Below are positions 17,641-30,067 of a stretch of 64,000 nucleotides of DNA, one piece after another. Source of the DNA: Microbacterium sp. M28. Lineage in GTDB: Bacteria; Actinomycetota; Actinomycetes; Actinomycetales; Microbacteriaceae. The notes below the pieces were generated by a model. It was not told the DNA's origin. It worked only from the letters and a program-made list of their open reading frames with translations, and ran no database searches. Position 1 is the first letter of the stretch, and the number at the start of each line of letters is the position of its first letter. Made by a program: the position numbers and the translations under genes. The stretch covers positions 3,286,001 through 3,350,000 of the forward strand of contig NZ_CP107546.1 in the NCBI RefSeq assembly GCF_025836995.1, in the 5' to 3' direction.

Positions 17641-18384
17641 TCACTCGAGTCGAGCGGCGAGAAGCGCGTGCAGATGGCTGGCGGCGGCGAGCAGTTCGAC
17701 GCTTCGCCGAGTCAGCGCCCTGAGGCGTTCGTCCAGGAGCTCCCGAGCCTGCGCGCTGAGCCCGTGCTCGCGCAGCTGGTCGAGCACCTGACGGATGCGA
17801 GGGATCGGATAGCCGCCCTCGCGCAGGGATGCGACGATCCTGGCTTCGGCGATGCTGCGGTCGCCGTACTGGCGCGCGCCGGTTCGCGCCTCATGCTCCG
17901 GACGGACGAGTCCTTCCTGCTCCCAGTGCCGCAGGGCGGACGACCGTACTCCCAGGGCCTGCGCCAGTTCACCGATGGTCATGACGTCGCGCTTGTCGAA
18001 CGGCGTCTCCGGCTCGGAGAGCACGGCGTCGAGGCCGCGGCGAGCGCCGCGCACTCGTGACCGCTCGCGATCGAGCGCCGCATGAAGCGCGTCGATGCGT
18101 TCCGCGGCATCGTCGACGGAGCCCCGCAGCAGGCGCGGCATCAGCCGACGGGCGGGTACGGGACCGATCGCGGCCGCCAGAGCGCGGTAGGCGTGCGCAG
18201 CCGTGACATGCAGCGGCCGATAGCGCCGATAGCCGTTCGCGCCGCGCTCGGCCTCGGGTATCGCCCCGAGCCGCTCGAGGTCGCGGATCTGCTGCGTCGA
18301 GTAACCGGTGATCCGGCCGACCTCGATCGTCGTGTACACCTGCTCTTGAGGGTTCGGTATGCGAAATCCCATCGTCCCGGGCAT
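17641..18384 (-). CDS. MerR-family regulator with two tandem HTH domains
   Basis: A roughly 247-residue protein that carries two MerR-type helix-turn-helix units instead of one. The first is near the N-terminus (YTTIEVGRITGYSTQQIRDL ... GYRRYRPLHV), the second in the middle (MTIGELAQALGVRSSALRHW ... GARQYGDRSIAEARI), followed by a short coiled coil. There is no cysteine-rich metal site or obvious drug-binding domain. The ATG at 18384 is used; a GTG three codons upstream and an ATG four codons downstream are possible. It is divergent from the DUF6194/immunity-like pair and may control it. Confidence 0.75.
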   Translation of the reverse strand: MPGTMGFRIPNPQEQVYTTIEVGRITGYSTQQIRDLERLGAIPEAERGANGYRRYRPLHVTAAHAYRALAAAIGPVPARRLMPRLLRGSVDDAAERIDALHAALDRERSRVRGARRGLDAVLSEPETPFDKRDVMTIGELAQALGVRSSALRHWEQEGLVRPEHEARTGARQYGDRSIAEARIVASLREGGYPIPRIRQVLDQLREHGLSAQARELLDERLRALTRRSVELLAAASHLHALLAARLE

Positions 18385-18421
18385 GCACTCCACATAAGCA
18401 CATGAACGCCATCATCGATGT

Positions 18422-18868
18422 ATGAAGATGTACGAGATCATCGATCACATCCATGCACTCGACGGTTCGCTCGTGATCGAGCCGGACGAGCGCAGCGCGT
18501 TTCCTCCGCTCGCATGGGGCGACGCGTTCTTCTACTACGCCCCGGATGGCGTGATGCCCGAACGGACTCAGCCGTACGGAACGATCATCACGAAGGACTA
18601 CCCCGACGATGTGAGGAGCAGACTGAACGGCCCCGGTCGCTTCCGGGTCAACATCCATCTGACGCGGGAGCGCGCTGCCGCACTCGCCGCAGCGGATGCC
18701 GATCCCGCCGAACCCGATATCTTTGTGCCGCATCCGGTGTACGGCGACGCCGGATGGATCTCGGTCGTGAACCCCGACGCGCGGACGGCCGATTCGGTCC
18801 TCGAACTGCTGCGGGACGCGCACGAGGCCGCGCGCGCCAGGGCCGAGCGGCGACGGGCGACGTCGTGA
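18422..18868 (+). CDS. DUF6194 family protein
   Basis: A 148-residue soluble protein. It contains WGDAFFYYAPDGVMP, TQPYGTIITKDYPDD and FVPHPVYGDAGWISVVNP, the pattern of the DUF6194 family, whose function is not established. No catalytic motif is evident. Its stop codon overlaps the GTG of the next gene, so the two are translationally coupled. The start is 37 bp from the divergent MerR-type gene, suggesting a shared regulatory space. Confidence 0.7.
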   Translation: MKMYEIIDHIHALDGSLVIEPDERSAFPPLAWGDAFFYYAPDGVMPERTQPYGTIITKDYPDDVRSRLNGPGRFRVNIHLTRERAAALAAADADPAEPDIFVPHPVYGDAGWISVVNPDARTADSVLELLRDAHEAARARAERRRATS

Positions 18869-19407
18869 GTTCGCCGCAGTCCCTTTCGGAGCAGGAGAGA
18901 CGCGCGGTCGCGGACTGGGCCGCATCCTGCGCCGAGCGGGTGCTCGGGCTGTTCGAAGCGGAGAGCTCCGACGACGACCGCCCTCGTGATGCGATCGCCC
19001 GCGCCCGGGCGTTCGCACGCGGCGAGCTCACCGCCGCAGAGGAGATCCACCGCCGCTTCGTCGCCGGTCGGGCCGCACGCGGCCTGACCGCACCCGCCGC
19101 GGTGGCGTCGGCGCGTTCCGCCGCGCAGGCCGCCGGCGTCGCCCACATGGGGGCGCACGCGCTCGGCGCCGCCGCGTACGCCGCGAGTGCCGCCGGGCTC
19201 GCAGCCCCCGACGATCCGGATGCCGTGGCGGGTGAGGTCGCATGGCAGGTGGCCGCGATGACGGACGACGTGCGCGCGGCCCTGCGACGGCTGCCGCATG
19301 TCGGGGAGGACAGCGCAGGACCGCTCGGCCCTGGCCTGCTGGCCACCGGCGCGCTGGCCGAGATCATCGCTTCGATCCAGGACGAGCTGGATGCGGAACG
19401 CGGTTAG
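18865..19407 (+). CDS. Imm-5-like putative immunity protein
   Basis: A 180-residue alpha-helical, Ala-rich protein. The opening WAASCAERVLGLFEAESSDD and DDRPRDAIARARAFARGEL, with later AAQAAGVAHMGAHALGAAAY, match the helical repeats of proteins annotated as putative immunity proteins (Imm-5-like). Family members are usually assigned to polymorphic-toxin immunity by context. No toxin, WXG100/ESX or T6SS gene is found in this window, so here it would be an orphan, or the label is wrong. GTG start overlaps the preceding stop. Confidence 0.6.
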   Translation: MSSPQSLSEQERRAVADWAASCAERVLGLFEAESSDDDRPRDAIARARAFARGELTAAEEIHRRFVAGRAARGLTAPAAVASARSAAQAAGVAHMGAHALGAAAYAASAAGLAAPDDPDAVAGEVAWQVAAMTDDVRAALRRLPHVGEDSAGPLGPGLLATGALAEIIASIQDELDAERG

Positions 19408-19410
19408 CAT
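19405..19410 (+). promoter_or_regulatory. -10 box for leaderless S4-domain gene
   Basis: TAGCAT lies 6 nt before the GTG at 19417; it overlaps the stop codon of the preceding gene. Confidence 0.4.
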
Positions 19411-19416
19411 TCAAGC

Positions 19417-19644
19417 GTGACTTCCAACGCCCCGATCGAAGACGTGCACATCGGCGGAGAGATGATCCGCCTCGGCCAGTTCCTCAAGTTCGCCGGGCTT
19501 CTCGACTCCGGCGGCGACGCCAAAGAGGTCATCATCGACGGCTACGTCGAGGTGAACGGCGAGGTCGACCGGCGCCGTGGACGGCAGCTGCACGACGGCG
19601 ACCTGGTGACGTTCGAAGGCCGCACCGTCCGCGTGCGCCCCTGA
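19417..19644 (+). CDS. S4-domain RNA-binding protein (YaaA/RlbA-like)
   Basis: A 75-residue single-domain protein. The S4 fold is recognisable from MIRLGQFLKFAGLLDSGGDA, the KEVIIDGYVEVNGEVD strand and the basic RRRGRQLHDGD. Small stand-alone S4 proteins bind structured rRNA or tRNA, often in ribosome rescue or assembly; the exact target is unknown. It begins with GTG and has its own leaderless -10 box although it follows the immunity-like gene closely. Confidence 0.85.
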   Translation: MTSNAPIEDVHIGGEMIRLGQFLKFAGLLDSGGDAKEVIIDGYVEVNGEVDRRRGRQLHDGDLVTFEGRTVRVRP

Positions 19645-19744
19645 TCTCGCGCGCCTGGGACCGCCATCCACCGGATGTCACCGGTAATTCCCCAGTAAGA
19701 GCGCGTCGATAGCCTGCTGCGATCCCGTAGGCGTCGAGTGATCG

Positions 19745-19777
19745 TTCGTGAGCGGGTCAGTTCTCACCCGTCACGAA
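19745..19777 (+). promoter_or_regulatory. 5'-leader hairpin overlapping the ribosome-binding site of the subtilase gene
   Basis: TTCGTGAGCGGGT (19745-19757) pairs with ACCCGTCACGAA (19766-19777) with one bulged base. The Shine-Dalgarno GAAGGA (19775-19780) begins inside the right arm, so the hairpin could limit translation of the secreted protease. Confidence 0.4.
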
Positions 19778-19787
19778 GGAACACGTC

Positions 19788-22330
<2,543 letters not shown>

Positions 22331-22331
<1 letters not shown>

Positions 22332-25261
22332 TGTTCACCCGCACACAACGCCGAACGATCGGCATCACCGCCGCCTGTGCGGCCGTCGCGATGTCGTTCG
22401 GCATGGTGTCGCCGGCGTTCGCGGCCGACGGCACCGAGGATCCGCTCGTCCTGTCTCCGGAGCAGATCGAGTCCCTGACCACACAGGCGCAGGCCGACGT
22501 CTACCGCGAGGACCTCACCGGCGCAGCGGAATCGGATGCCGCCACGGGCGCCGAACTCGGCAGCGCGGTGGAGCCCGGTGCCGAGCAGGAGTCCCCCGCC
22601 GACGGGAACACGCTTCTCGACGAGACGGCGGGGACCGGCTGGAAGCACACCGTGCGCGCATCCGTCGAGGGCAACTACGGCATGGCCGCGACGGTCCCCG
22701 CCGCCGGCGGCGCAGGCGACTACTTCGCGATCGACTCACTCGGCATGCTGCAGCGGCGCACTGCTGATGGCGGCGAGGTCTGGCGCCGCGACAACACGTC
22801 GTGGTTCGCCGACTGGGGCGTCAAGCCCGTGCGGCCGTGGCAGATCGAGCCGTTCCCGGCGCGCATCGTCGTCGGGTTCAACGCGGTCAGCCCTTTCACA
22901 CCGGCATCTGAGGACGGCTTCGCAACCGGCGACCTCACAGGCGACGGGGTGGACGACCTCGCCTTCTCCGCCTCGGTCGGGTCGGACCCGTACCGACCGA
23001 TGCAGGGTGCGCTGTCGACCGGCACGTTCGTCACGATCGTCGACGGGGCCGACGGCCACACGCTGTGGTCGAACCTCTATGCGGCCGTGTACTCGATCCA
23101 GCTCGTCGACGACACGCTCGTCATCGCCGACTCCCCCGTGTTCAACATCAACGCGCCAGCGGGCTCCGCGATGACCATGAGCGGCCTGACGTTCGACCGA
23201 GCGGGTGACCGTCTCGAAGTGGCCTCGACGTGGACCTACCAGCCGGACGCTCCGACGGCATCCGGCTGGGCCGACATCGAGCCCGTCGGCGACGGGCTGA
23301 TCGCGGTCTCGTGGAACCGCCGCAAGGACGCCCTTGAGACGGTGCCCAGCGGTCACACGCTGATCCTCGACAGTGCCACCGGCGAGGTCGCATGGACGGC
23401 GACCGATCGGATGTACTCGCGCCAGCTGCGTCTGGATGCCTCGCGCGAGCGCCTCGTCGCGCTCGAGCAGTCCGATGCCAACGAGGGCGTGCAGTACCAG
23501 GTCGTGACCTACGCGCTGGAGGACGGCGCGCGCGCCGTGCTCGACACGCGCGTCAACGCGATGCCGCTCGCCTCGGCGCTGGGCGAACTCGATCGTGCGG
23601 ACGGCGCCGAGATCGTGGTGAACGAGGCGACGCTCGACGGCGCGGCGCAGTTCAACGCCACGACGACCCGCGCGCTCGACGGCGACTCCGGCGCGCAGCT
23701 CTGGTCGCGCACGCTCAAGCGGGATGCCGACAACACGGCCACCGGAATCATGGCCTGGGGTGTGCAGATCGCCGACGGCCGAGTGATCGTCAACTACCGC
23801 GACGACGCCGACTCGGCGACGGGCGCGAACCGCAGCGGAAGCTGGTACGGCCGGATCTCGGCCCTGGCCGGCTCCAACGGTGCGCTCAAGTGGGAGCACA
23901 CCGGCACTGCCGCGTCCCAGCTGTGGTCGCAGGTGATCGTCGACGGCAAGGACACGCGCGTCCGCACGGTCGACACGTTGCAGAACGTGCACGCCTACAA
24001 CCTCGGCTCGGGCAAGGAGAGCGCCATCACACCGCTGCCCGCCGACTCGTCGTCGGCGACGGCGATCGACATCACCGGAGACGGCGCGGACGAGCTCATC
24101 GTCGGCGGCAACTCGCGCGGTGTCTTCGCGTACGACGGGCGCGCACTCGTGAACGGCGAGCGCGTGCCGGTCTGGACCGCCACGGTGCCCGGCTCGGTGC
24201 ACGAACTGCTCCGGGCCGACGTCACGGGAGACGGCCGCGACGAGATCGTCGTCGCCGCCGAGACGGCCGCTGCCGTGATCGATGCGGACACCGGCAAGGT
24301 GATCCGCACGTTCGACGGCGATGGACAGTTCGTTCGCACGGTCGCCGCGACCGATCTGGACGGCGACGGCAAGGCCGAGGTCGTGCTCGCGACCGATGCG
24401 ATCCACGCGTACCGCGGCGACGGGAAGCGCGCCTGGAGCTACGCTCCGCAGGACGGCGTCGTGTTCGGCGACATCTCGTTCGGTGAGGGAACCGTGTACG
24501 CCGAGTACTCGTCGCGCGGCTCGCTCGGGCTCGCGCCGGCCGACGTCTCGGCGGCTGCGGTCGCCCTCGATGCGAAGTCGGGTGCCGTGAAATGGTCGGC
24601 GACGCCGTCCGCGCCGACGGCTCTCGGACTGGACGGAGTCGTGTACGGGGCGACGCAGCGCGCGGCCACCTTCGCGTCGCCCGAGATCTCGTATGCGGAC
24701 GGGCACGCGGTGGTCTACACCTGGCTCGGCCGCCAGACTCCCGCTGCTGCGCCGACGATGTTCATGGAGATCCGGGACGGCCGCACCGGCGACGTGCTGC
24801 ACACCTCGCTGCTGGGCGGGCCGCACAACCTGGGCGCGTGGCTGGCCGGCCCCGAGGGCCTCATGGCCGTGACAACGGGTCGGGTCACGACGTTCCGCGC
24901 GGACGGTCAGGAATCGATGATGCGCACGGTGTCGACCCTGCAGGATGCCGGATTCGCGACCTCCCCCGACGGCGAGCGCATCCTCGTCGCCGGTTCGGAG
25001 GGAGGCCTGACCTCGTACCCTGCGTCGTTGCTGCTGACCTCGACCGGGAGCGGATTCGAGCCGGCGACGGCATCGATCAACGTGACGGCCGGACGCGAGC
25101 TCGCCCTCGCCGATCTCGACGGCGACGGGCGCCTCGAGGCCGTCTCGTTGAACTTCGACGCGCGTGGCGCAGACCGCGCCGCCGGCCTGTTCGGCTCGGG
25201 GTACGCGACGCCGTTCACCGCGATGCGGCAGTTCGTGGTCACCACGATCGACGTGCCCTGA
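22331..25261 (+). CDS. Secreted FG-GAP/VCBS-type beta-propeller protein
   Basis: A 976-residue secreted protein with a signal peptide ending at about SPAFA/ADG. The mature part is built of propeller-like blades and contains at least five calcium-loop motifs of the FG-GAP/VCBS kind: DLTGDGVDDLAF, DITGDGADELIV, DVTGDGRDEIVV, DLDGDGKAEVVL and DLDGDGRLEAVS. PQQ-like blades (LDSATGEVAWT, SGAVKWS) alternate with them. It has no transmembrane or sorting signal. An ATG one codon upstream is equally possible. It overlaps the protease gene and may be its partner, substrate or stabiliser; that is inference. Confidence 0.85.
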
Positions 25262-25274
25262 CACCGGCCTCGGC

Positions 25275-25324
25275 TACGCGCGTCGGCCCCTTGTCCCTCC
25301 GGGGAGGAGGGGCCGACGCGCGTA
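25275..25324. terminator. Terminator hairpin
   Basis: A perfect 17-bp stem (25275-25291 with 25308-25324) lies 13 bp after the propeller gene; the loop contains a second small CCTCC/GGAGG stem. Confidence 0.8.
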
Positions 25325-25333
25325 TGCGGCGAG

Positions 25334-25339
25334 TATCCT
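25334..25339 (+). promoter_or_regulatory. -10 box for SARP regulator gene
   Basis: TATCCT lies 7 nt before the ATG at 25347, consistent with a leaderless transcript. An AGAGGA directly before the ATG is too close to act as a normal ribosome-binding site. Confidence 0.4.
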
Positions 25340-25346
25340 CAGAGGA

Positions 25347-28300
25347 ATGGCGACCGCGACCGATGCCCCCGCGGCGCACGGCGCGCCCCGCCTGCACGTG
25401 CACCTGCTCGGCGGCTTCCGGGCGACCCGCGACGGCGGCGTTCCGCTGCCGGAGCAGTGGTCGCGTCCGAGCGCGCGCACGCTCGTGAAGCTGCTCGCGG
25501 TCACGCCGGGACACCGCCTGCACCGCGAGCAGATCATCGCAGCATGCTGGCCCGATGCCGCACCCGACGCCGCCTCTCGCAGCCTCGGCGTCGCGCTCCA
25601 CGCCGCGCGCCGCGCCCTGCAACCCGAACTCGCGCCCCGGCAGCCGTCGAGCTATCTCACGAGCGACGGTGCGATGCTGCGCCTCGAGCCGGGTCTCGTG
25701 CTGGTCGACGTCGATGAGGCCGAACGCTCCGCAGCCGAGGCGTTGAGGATCCGCGGCATCCCGGAGCTGACGAGGGCGACGGCATCCCTGACCGGCGAGG
25801 TGCTGCCCGAGGATCGGTACGCGGTCTGGGCGCAGCCGGCCCGCGAACGGATGGCGCAGACGCGGCTGCGCGTGCTGCTGACCCTGGCGGAGGCGCTCCT
25901 GGACGGCGACCGCGCCGAGGATGCCGTCGCCGTGGCACGAGACGTGCTCGCCGGGCAACCGGCCGAGGAGAGCGCCCACCGCACGATCATGCGCGCATAC
26001 CTGTCGCTCGGACTGCGCAGGCAGGCGATCCATCAGTACCACCTGTGCCGCGAGGCCCTCGACGAGGAGCTCGGCATCCGGCCGGGTTCGCAGACCGAGC
26101 AACTGCATCTGCGTGCCCTCGAGACCCACGGCAACGCGGCACGGCCCACCGGCGTCGCGGTCGCCGCTCCGCCGGCCCTGCGCATCCGAGGCGGCACGCC
26201 CGTCCGCGGACGGGATGAGGCGATCGGTCGGCTCAGTGCTCCGGATGCCGCCGGTCTGATCGTCGTCGCCGGTGAGTCCGGTATCGGCAAGACCCGCGTG
26301 GTCGCCGAGGCCGCGCGGGCAACGCTCGACGCCGGCGCCATCGTGCTGTGGGGCGCGGGCCGCGACGCCGAGGGTCAGCCGCCGTACGGCGCGATCGTCG
26401 AGGCGCTGGACGGCTGGTTCTCCAGCCGCCCAGCGGTCGAACGGGCACGCGCGGGCAACGAGTACGCGGAACTCGCCGCCCTCCTGCCGAGCCTCGGCGG
26501 CACGGTGCCCGGCATGCAGCGCAGTCCGGACGACGAGCGACGTCGCCTGTTCCACGCCGTCGCGGCCCTGCTGGACGACTTGGCGAGCTCGGCGCCGGTG
26601 GTCCTCGTCCTCGACGATCTGCACGCCGTAGACCTCGGAACCCTCCAGCTGCTGAGCAGTCTCCTCCGCCACCGCGACGATTCCGGACCGGGCTGGCACG
26701 CCATCGCCACCCTGCGGAGCGAGGACCTGTCTGCGGCGGATCCGCGCCGGGGCGTCCTCGACGCGCTCGCGAGAGACGGTCTGCTGGAGTGGCTGGAGCT
26801 TCCACGCCTCGGGAGGGCGGACTGTCTCGCGCTCGCGACCGACATCGCCGGTACAGAGATCAGCGATCGGGTCTGGGAGCTGTCGCTGGGCAATCCGCTG
26901 TTCGTGGTCGAACTCGCTCGCGAGAACGGCCGGGAGGATCCCGGCGCGGCGCGTTCGCCCGGGGTGCGGAACCTGGTCGCGGCCCGTCTGGCTCGTCTCG
27001 GTCCCGCGGCCAGGAGGGTCGCCGAGATCGTGGCGACGGCGGGTGGGGAGGCCGCGGCCGCCGAGGTCGTCGAGGTCGCGACGCAGGCTCTGCATCCGAC
27101 CTGGTCGACGGGCGAGGTCGCCGAAGCGGTGGATGCCGCGCTCCGCGCTGCCGTGCTCTTCGAGCGCGACGTGGTGATCGACGGTCGTCCGGTGCCCGGC
27201 CTGGTCTTCCAGCATCCGCTCGTCCGCCTCACCGCCTACGACGAGCTCTCCGCGGTGCGCCGCCAGGTGCTGCACAGCGCGTATGCCGATGCGGTCCTGC
27301 GCCGGCGTCCGCACGCGGTCGATGCCCTCGCCATGCACCTCGCCCGCGCTGATGACCCTCGCGCCACGACGTATCTGCGTCAGGCGGCCGAACGAGCCGC
27401 CGCTCTCAGCGCGAACGACACCGCCGACCTGTACTACGCCGAGCTCATCAGTCGCCTCGACGCCGTCAGCGCCGAGGCGGCCTGGGTGCGCCTCGACCGC
27501 AGCATCGTGCTCAAACGGACGGGCCGGTACGACGAGGCGCGCGCCGTGCTCGACGAGGCGCTCGGCGAACTGCGCCGACGCGGCGATCAGGACGGCGTCG
27601 TTCTCGCGACCGCCCGGATCGCCGAGGTGCTCGTGAGCACCGCGATGGCGCAGGTGGCGCTGTCCGTGCTCGACGCCGACCCTGCGCGGACGGACACCGC
27701 ACCGTTCAGCGCCGCGACGCACCACCTCGCGCGCACCCGCGCCCTTCTGGTCGTGGGCGGTTACCTCGAGGCTGTGGCCTCGGCAGCGCTGGCGAGGACC
27801 GCCGCGAGCCTGACCGCCGAACCTCAGCGCCGCGGACTGCTCGCCCGGGCCATCCAGTACCAGGCGGTGTCCCTCGCGCTGGACGGGCGCTTCGCCGAAG
27901 CGGGTCCCTTCGCCGACGAGGCGCTGCCGCATGCGCAGGCGTACGGCGATCCACAGATCCTGGCGTCGGTGCTGTCCGTGCAACGGGAGCAGGCACGTCG
28001 ATCCGGCCGGCTGCACGAGGCGCTCGAGACCGGACAGCACGCGCTCGAACTGGCTGCGCGATCGGGTGAGAGGCGGATGCAGGCCTTCGAGCAGGCGAAC
28101 CTCGCCGAACTGCACCTCCTGGTCGAGGAGGTGGACCGGGCCGAGGAGTTCGCGAACGCGGCTGCAGCTGTACCGGCGGGAGAGGCCGGACTGTCGACGA
28201 CGTACGCGCTGGTCGCGCTCGCGCGCGTCCGCATGCGACGGGGCGAGAGTCCCCTCAAACTGCTCGATCGCGCACAGGCCAGCGCGGAGGAATCCTCCGA

Positions 28301-28700
28301 CCGGCAGGCGCTGGACGAGATCGGTCAGGCTCGCGCCGAATGGCTCGTCGCGATCGGTGCGCACGCCGAGGCGCTCGATCTGCTCACGGCGCTCCCGCGC
28401 GGATCGGCGACCACGACGGCTCTCGCGCATCTCGGACTCGGCGATGCGGCGACGGCCGAGCGGATCGCCCGCGGTGAGCTCGCGCGGGCTGCCGCCGCCG
28501 GAGAGGCGCTGACCGAGGTCGATGTGCGCATCGCGCTCGCGTCGGCGCTCGCGGCGCTCGGGCAGATGCCGCGTGCCGAGGAGGAGTTCGACACGGCCCA
28601 GGGGCTCGCAGAGCGGCTGCCGTATCCGGCCGGTTCGCGCCGCCTCGCCGATGCGAGAGCGGCGGTCCGGGGATCCGACGGAGTCGTCCGGAAGGTCTAG
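25347..28700 (+). CDS. SARP/AfsR-type regulator with AAA ATPase and TPR domains
   Basis: An 1117-residue regulator. Residues about 15-105 form the winged-helix DNA-binding unit and 105-260 the bacterial transcriptional activation domain (BTAD), ending RQAIHQYHLCREALDEELG. A STAND/AAA ATPase follows, with Walker A GESGIGKTR (Lys 315) and Walker B VVLVLDDLHAVD. The C-terminal half is alpha-helical, TPR-like. There is no LuxR HTH at the C-terminus, unlike LAL regulators. Such proteins activate secondary-metabolite or morphological genes in streptomycetes; here no biosynthetic cluster is adjacent, so its targets are unknown. It may act on the upstream secreted protein pair. Confidence 0.88.
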   Translation: MATATDAPAAHGAPRLHVHLLGGFRATRDGGVPLPEQWSRPSARTLVKLLAVTPGHRLHREQIIAACWPDAAPDAASRSLGVALHAARRALQPELAPRQPSSYLTSDGAMLRLEPGLVLVDVDEAERSAAEALRIRGIPELTRATASLTGEVLPEDRYAVWAQPARERMAQTRLRVLLTLAEALLDGDRAEDAVAVARDVLAGQPAEESAHRTIMRAYLSLGLRRQAIHQYHLCREALDEELGIRPGSQTEQLHLRALETHGNAARPTGVAVAAPPALRIRGGTPVRGRDEAIGRLSAPDAAGLIVVAGESGIGKTRVVAEAARATLDAGAIVLWGAGRDAEGQPPYGAIVEALDGWFSSRPAVERARAGNEYAELAALLPSLGGTVPGMQRSPDDERRRLFHAVAALLDDLASSAPVVLVLDDLHAVDLGTLQLLSSLLRHRDDSGPGWHAIATLRSEDLSAADPRRGVLDALARDGLLEWLELPRLGRADCLALATDIAGTEISDRVWELSLGNPLFVVELARENGREDPGAARSPGVRNLVAARLARLGPAARRVAEIVATAGGEAAAAEVVEVATQALHPTWSTGEVAEAVDAALRAAVLFERDVVIDGRPVPGLVFQHPLVRLTAYDELSAVRRQVLHSAYADAVLRRRPHAVDALAMHLARADDPRATTYLRQAAERAAALSANDTADLYYAELISRLDAVSAEAAWVRLDRSIVLKRTGRYDEARAVLDEALGELRRRGDQDGVVLATARIAEVLVSTAMAQVALSVLDADPARTDTAPFSAATHHLARTRALLVVGGYLEAVASAALARTAASLTAEPQRRGLLARAIQYQAVSLALDGRFAEAGPFADEALPHAQAYGDPQILASVLSVQREQARRSGRLHEALETGQHALELAARSGERRMQAFEQANLAELHLLVEEVDRAEEFANAAAAVPAGEAGLSTTYALVALARVRMRRGESPLKLLDRAQASAEESSDRQALDEIGQARAEWLVAIGAHAEALDLLTALPRGSATTTALAHLGLGDAATAERIARGELARAAAAGEALTEVDVRIALASALAALGQMPRAEEEFDTAQGLAERLPYPAGSRRLADARAAVRGSDGVVRKV

Positions 28701-28719
28701 GCCGGAGTCGCCGACCGCG

Positions 28720-29667
28720 TCAGGGGATCAGCGCGAGCGCTCCGCCGGGGTGCCCCTCGCTCAGGAAGCGGTGGGCGGCCTGAGCCTCGCTCAACGGATA
28801 CGTCCGCGCGACCGGCACGACGAGCTCGCCGCGGGCGGCGAGCTCGATCAACCCGGCACGCGCCTCGTCGCGGAACGTCGCGCTGGCCGGCATCGATCCG
28901 GCGATCGCGGTGAAGCCCTCGGCTCGTGCGGATGCCGGAGCCGCGATCGTGACGATCCGCGAGCGGTCTGGCACGAACGCGAGGGACGTGACGACGGCCT
29001 CGTCGGTGCCGACAGCATCCAATGCGGCATCGATCCGATCGATTCCGACATCCGCCATGGCCGCGCGGATGCGGTCGGCCAGCCCGTCTCCGTAGGCGAC
29101 GGGGATGCCGCCGAAGCGGCGCACCTCGTCGGCACGGGCCGGACTCGCCGTGCCGATCACGCGCGCGCCGACGAGTGCCGCCTGCTGGAGGACGCTCACG
29201 CCGACGGCTCCGGATGCCGCGTGCAGGAGCACGGTCTCGCCCGGTGCCACACGGGTGACCGAGAGCATCTCGGCGGCGGTCGTCCCGGTGAGCAGCAGGT
29301 TCGCGGCCTCGGGGTGGCTCAACGCGGCCGGCTTGTGGAAGACCTTCTCGGCGGGGACGGTGACCTCGGTCGCATACCCGCCTCTGATCCGGAACGCGAG
29401 CACCTCATCGCCGACGGATGCCGGGCCGGAGCCGATCTCGGTGTCAGGACCGATCGCCGTGATCGAGCCTGCGACCTCGTACCCGATCGCCACCGGCAGG
29501 CTCACGCCCGGCCGCTCGGCCGCCACATGCTTGGCATCGGCGGGGTTCACCCCGGCAGCACGCACGCGGATCGTGACCTCGCCCGCCCCCGGTGCCGGTG
29601 GGGTGAAGTCCTCGAACCGCCAGACGTCGGGGGTTCCCCATTCCGGTGCGATCCAGTGCGATGCCAT
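28720..29667 (-). CDS. NADP-dependent quinone oxidoreductase (MDR superfamily)
   Basis: A 315-residue zinc-independent medium-chain dehydrogenase/reductase. The N-terminal GroES-like domain has EVTIRVRAAGVNPADAKHVA and the Rossmann part has ETVLLHAASGAVGVSVLQQA, with the AxxGxxG nucleotide-binding motif. Structural and catalytic zinc ligands are absent, which places it with quinone oxidoreductases. It probably reduces quinones or enones using NADPH. It is convergent with the SARP gene (19-bp gap) and otherwise isolated. Confidence 0.85.
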   Translation of the reverse strand: MASHWIAPEWGTPDVWRFEDFTPPAPGAGEVTIRVRAAGVNPADAKHVAAERPGVSLPVAIGYEVAGSITAIGPDTEIGSGPASVGDEVLAFRIRGGYATEVTVPAEKVFHKPAALSHPEAANLLLTGTTAAEMLSVTRVAPGETVLLHAASGAVGVSVLQQAALVGARVIGTASPARADEVRRFGGIPVAYGDGLADRIRAAMADVGIDRIDAALDAVGTDEAVVTSLAFVPDRSRIVTIAAPASARAEGFTAIAGSMPASATFRDEARAGLIELAARGELVVPVARTYPLSEAQAAHRFLSEGHPGGALALIP

Positions 29668-29745
29668 GCCGTCTCCTCTCGAGTCCTGGCCTCCATCCTG
29701 CCAAGAGTGCGCGTGAGTGAAGCGAGCTCCGCGGTCAGACGTGCG

Positions 29746-30054
29746 TCACGATGCGGTGTCGTCGGCGCGCGCCGCTGCGCGGTCCGCGTGACCGAGCGCG
29801 CGCTCCGGGGCGATTCGATCGCGCACCCGGCGCTTGAGTTCGACGATGTCGGGGAACCCGTCGTCGTCAGCGCGCGACCAGATCCGGTCGCCGTCCGCCT
29901 GGATCTCGAAGATGCCCCCCGTTCCGGGAACCAGGGTCACACCGCCGCCGCGCAGCTCGTCGACGAATGTCGTCAACAGCTCCTGTGCGACCCAGGTGGC
30001 CCTCGGCATCCAGGAGCATTGCGTGCAGTATTCGATCCGGATGCTGTGGCTCAT
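29746..30054 (-). CDS. SelT/SelW/SelH-type Rdx family protein
   Basis: A 102-residue thioredoxin-like protein. The redox motif YCTQCSWMPRATWVAQELL is the Rdx/SelW signature with Cys in both positions (no selenocysteine). Later GGIFEIQADGDRIWSR and GFPDIVELKRRVRD follow the family pattern. The role is thought to be redox-related but is not established. The ATG at 30054 is used; a leaderless -10 box (TACCGT at 30062-30067) precedes it by 7 nt. Confidence 0.85.
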   Translation of the reverse strand: MSHSIRIEYCTQCSWMPRATWVAQELLTTFVDELRGGGVTLVPGTGGIFEIQADGDRIWSRADDDGFPDIVELKRRVRDRIAPERALGHADRAAARADDTAS

Positions 30055-30061
30055 CCCCGCC

Positions 30062-30067
30062 ACGGTA
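30062..30067 (-). promoter_or_regulatory. -10 box for leaderless SelW-like gene
   Basis: TACCGT on the minus strand, 7 nt before the ATG at 30054. Confidence 0.4.

Noticed and set aside
25239..28430. A 1063-codon open frame on the minus strand opposite the SARP-type regulator
   Set aside because: Composition is that of an antisense frame of a GC-rich gene (very rich in Arg, Gly, His); no domain pattern, while the plus strand shows BTAD, Walker A and Walker B.
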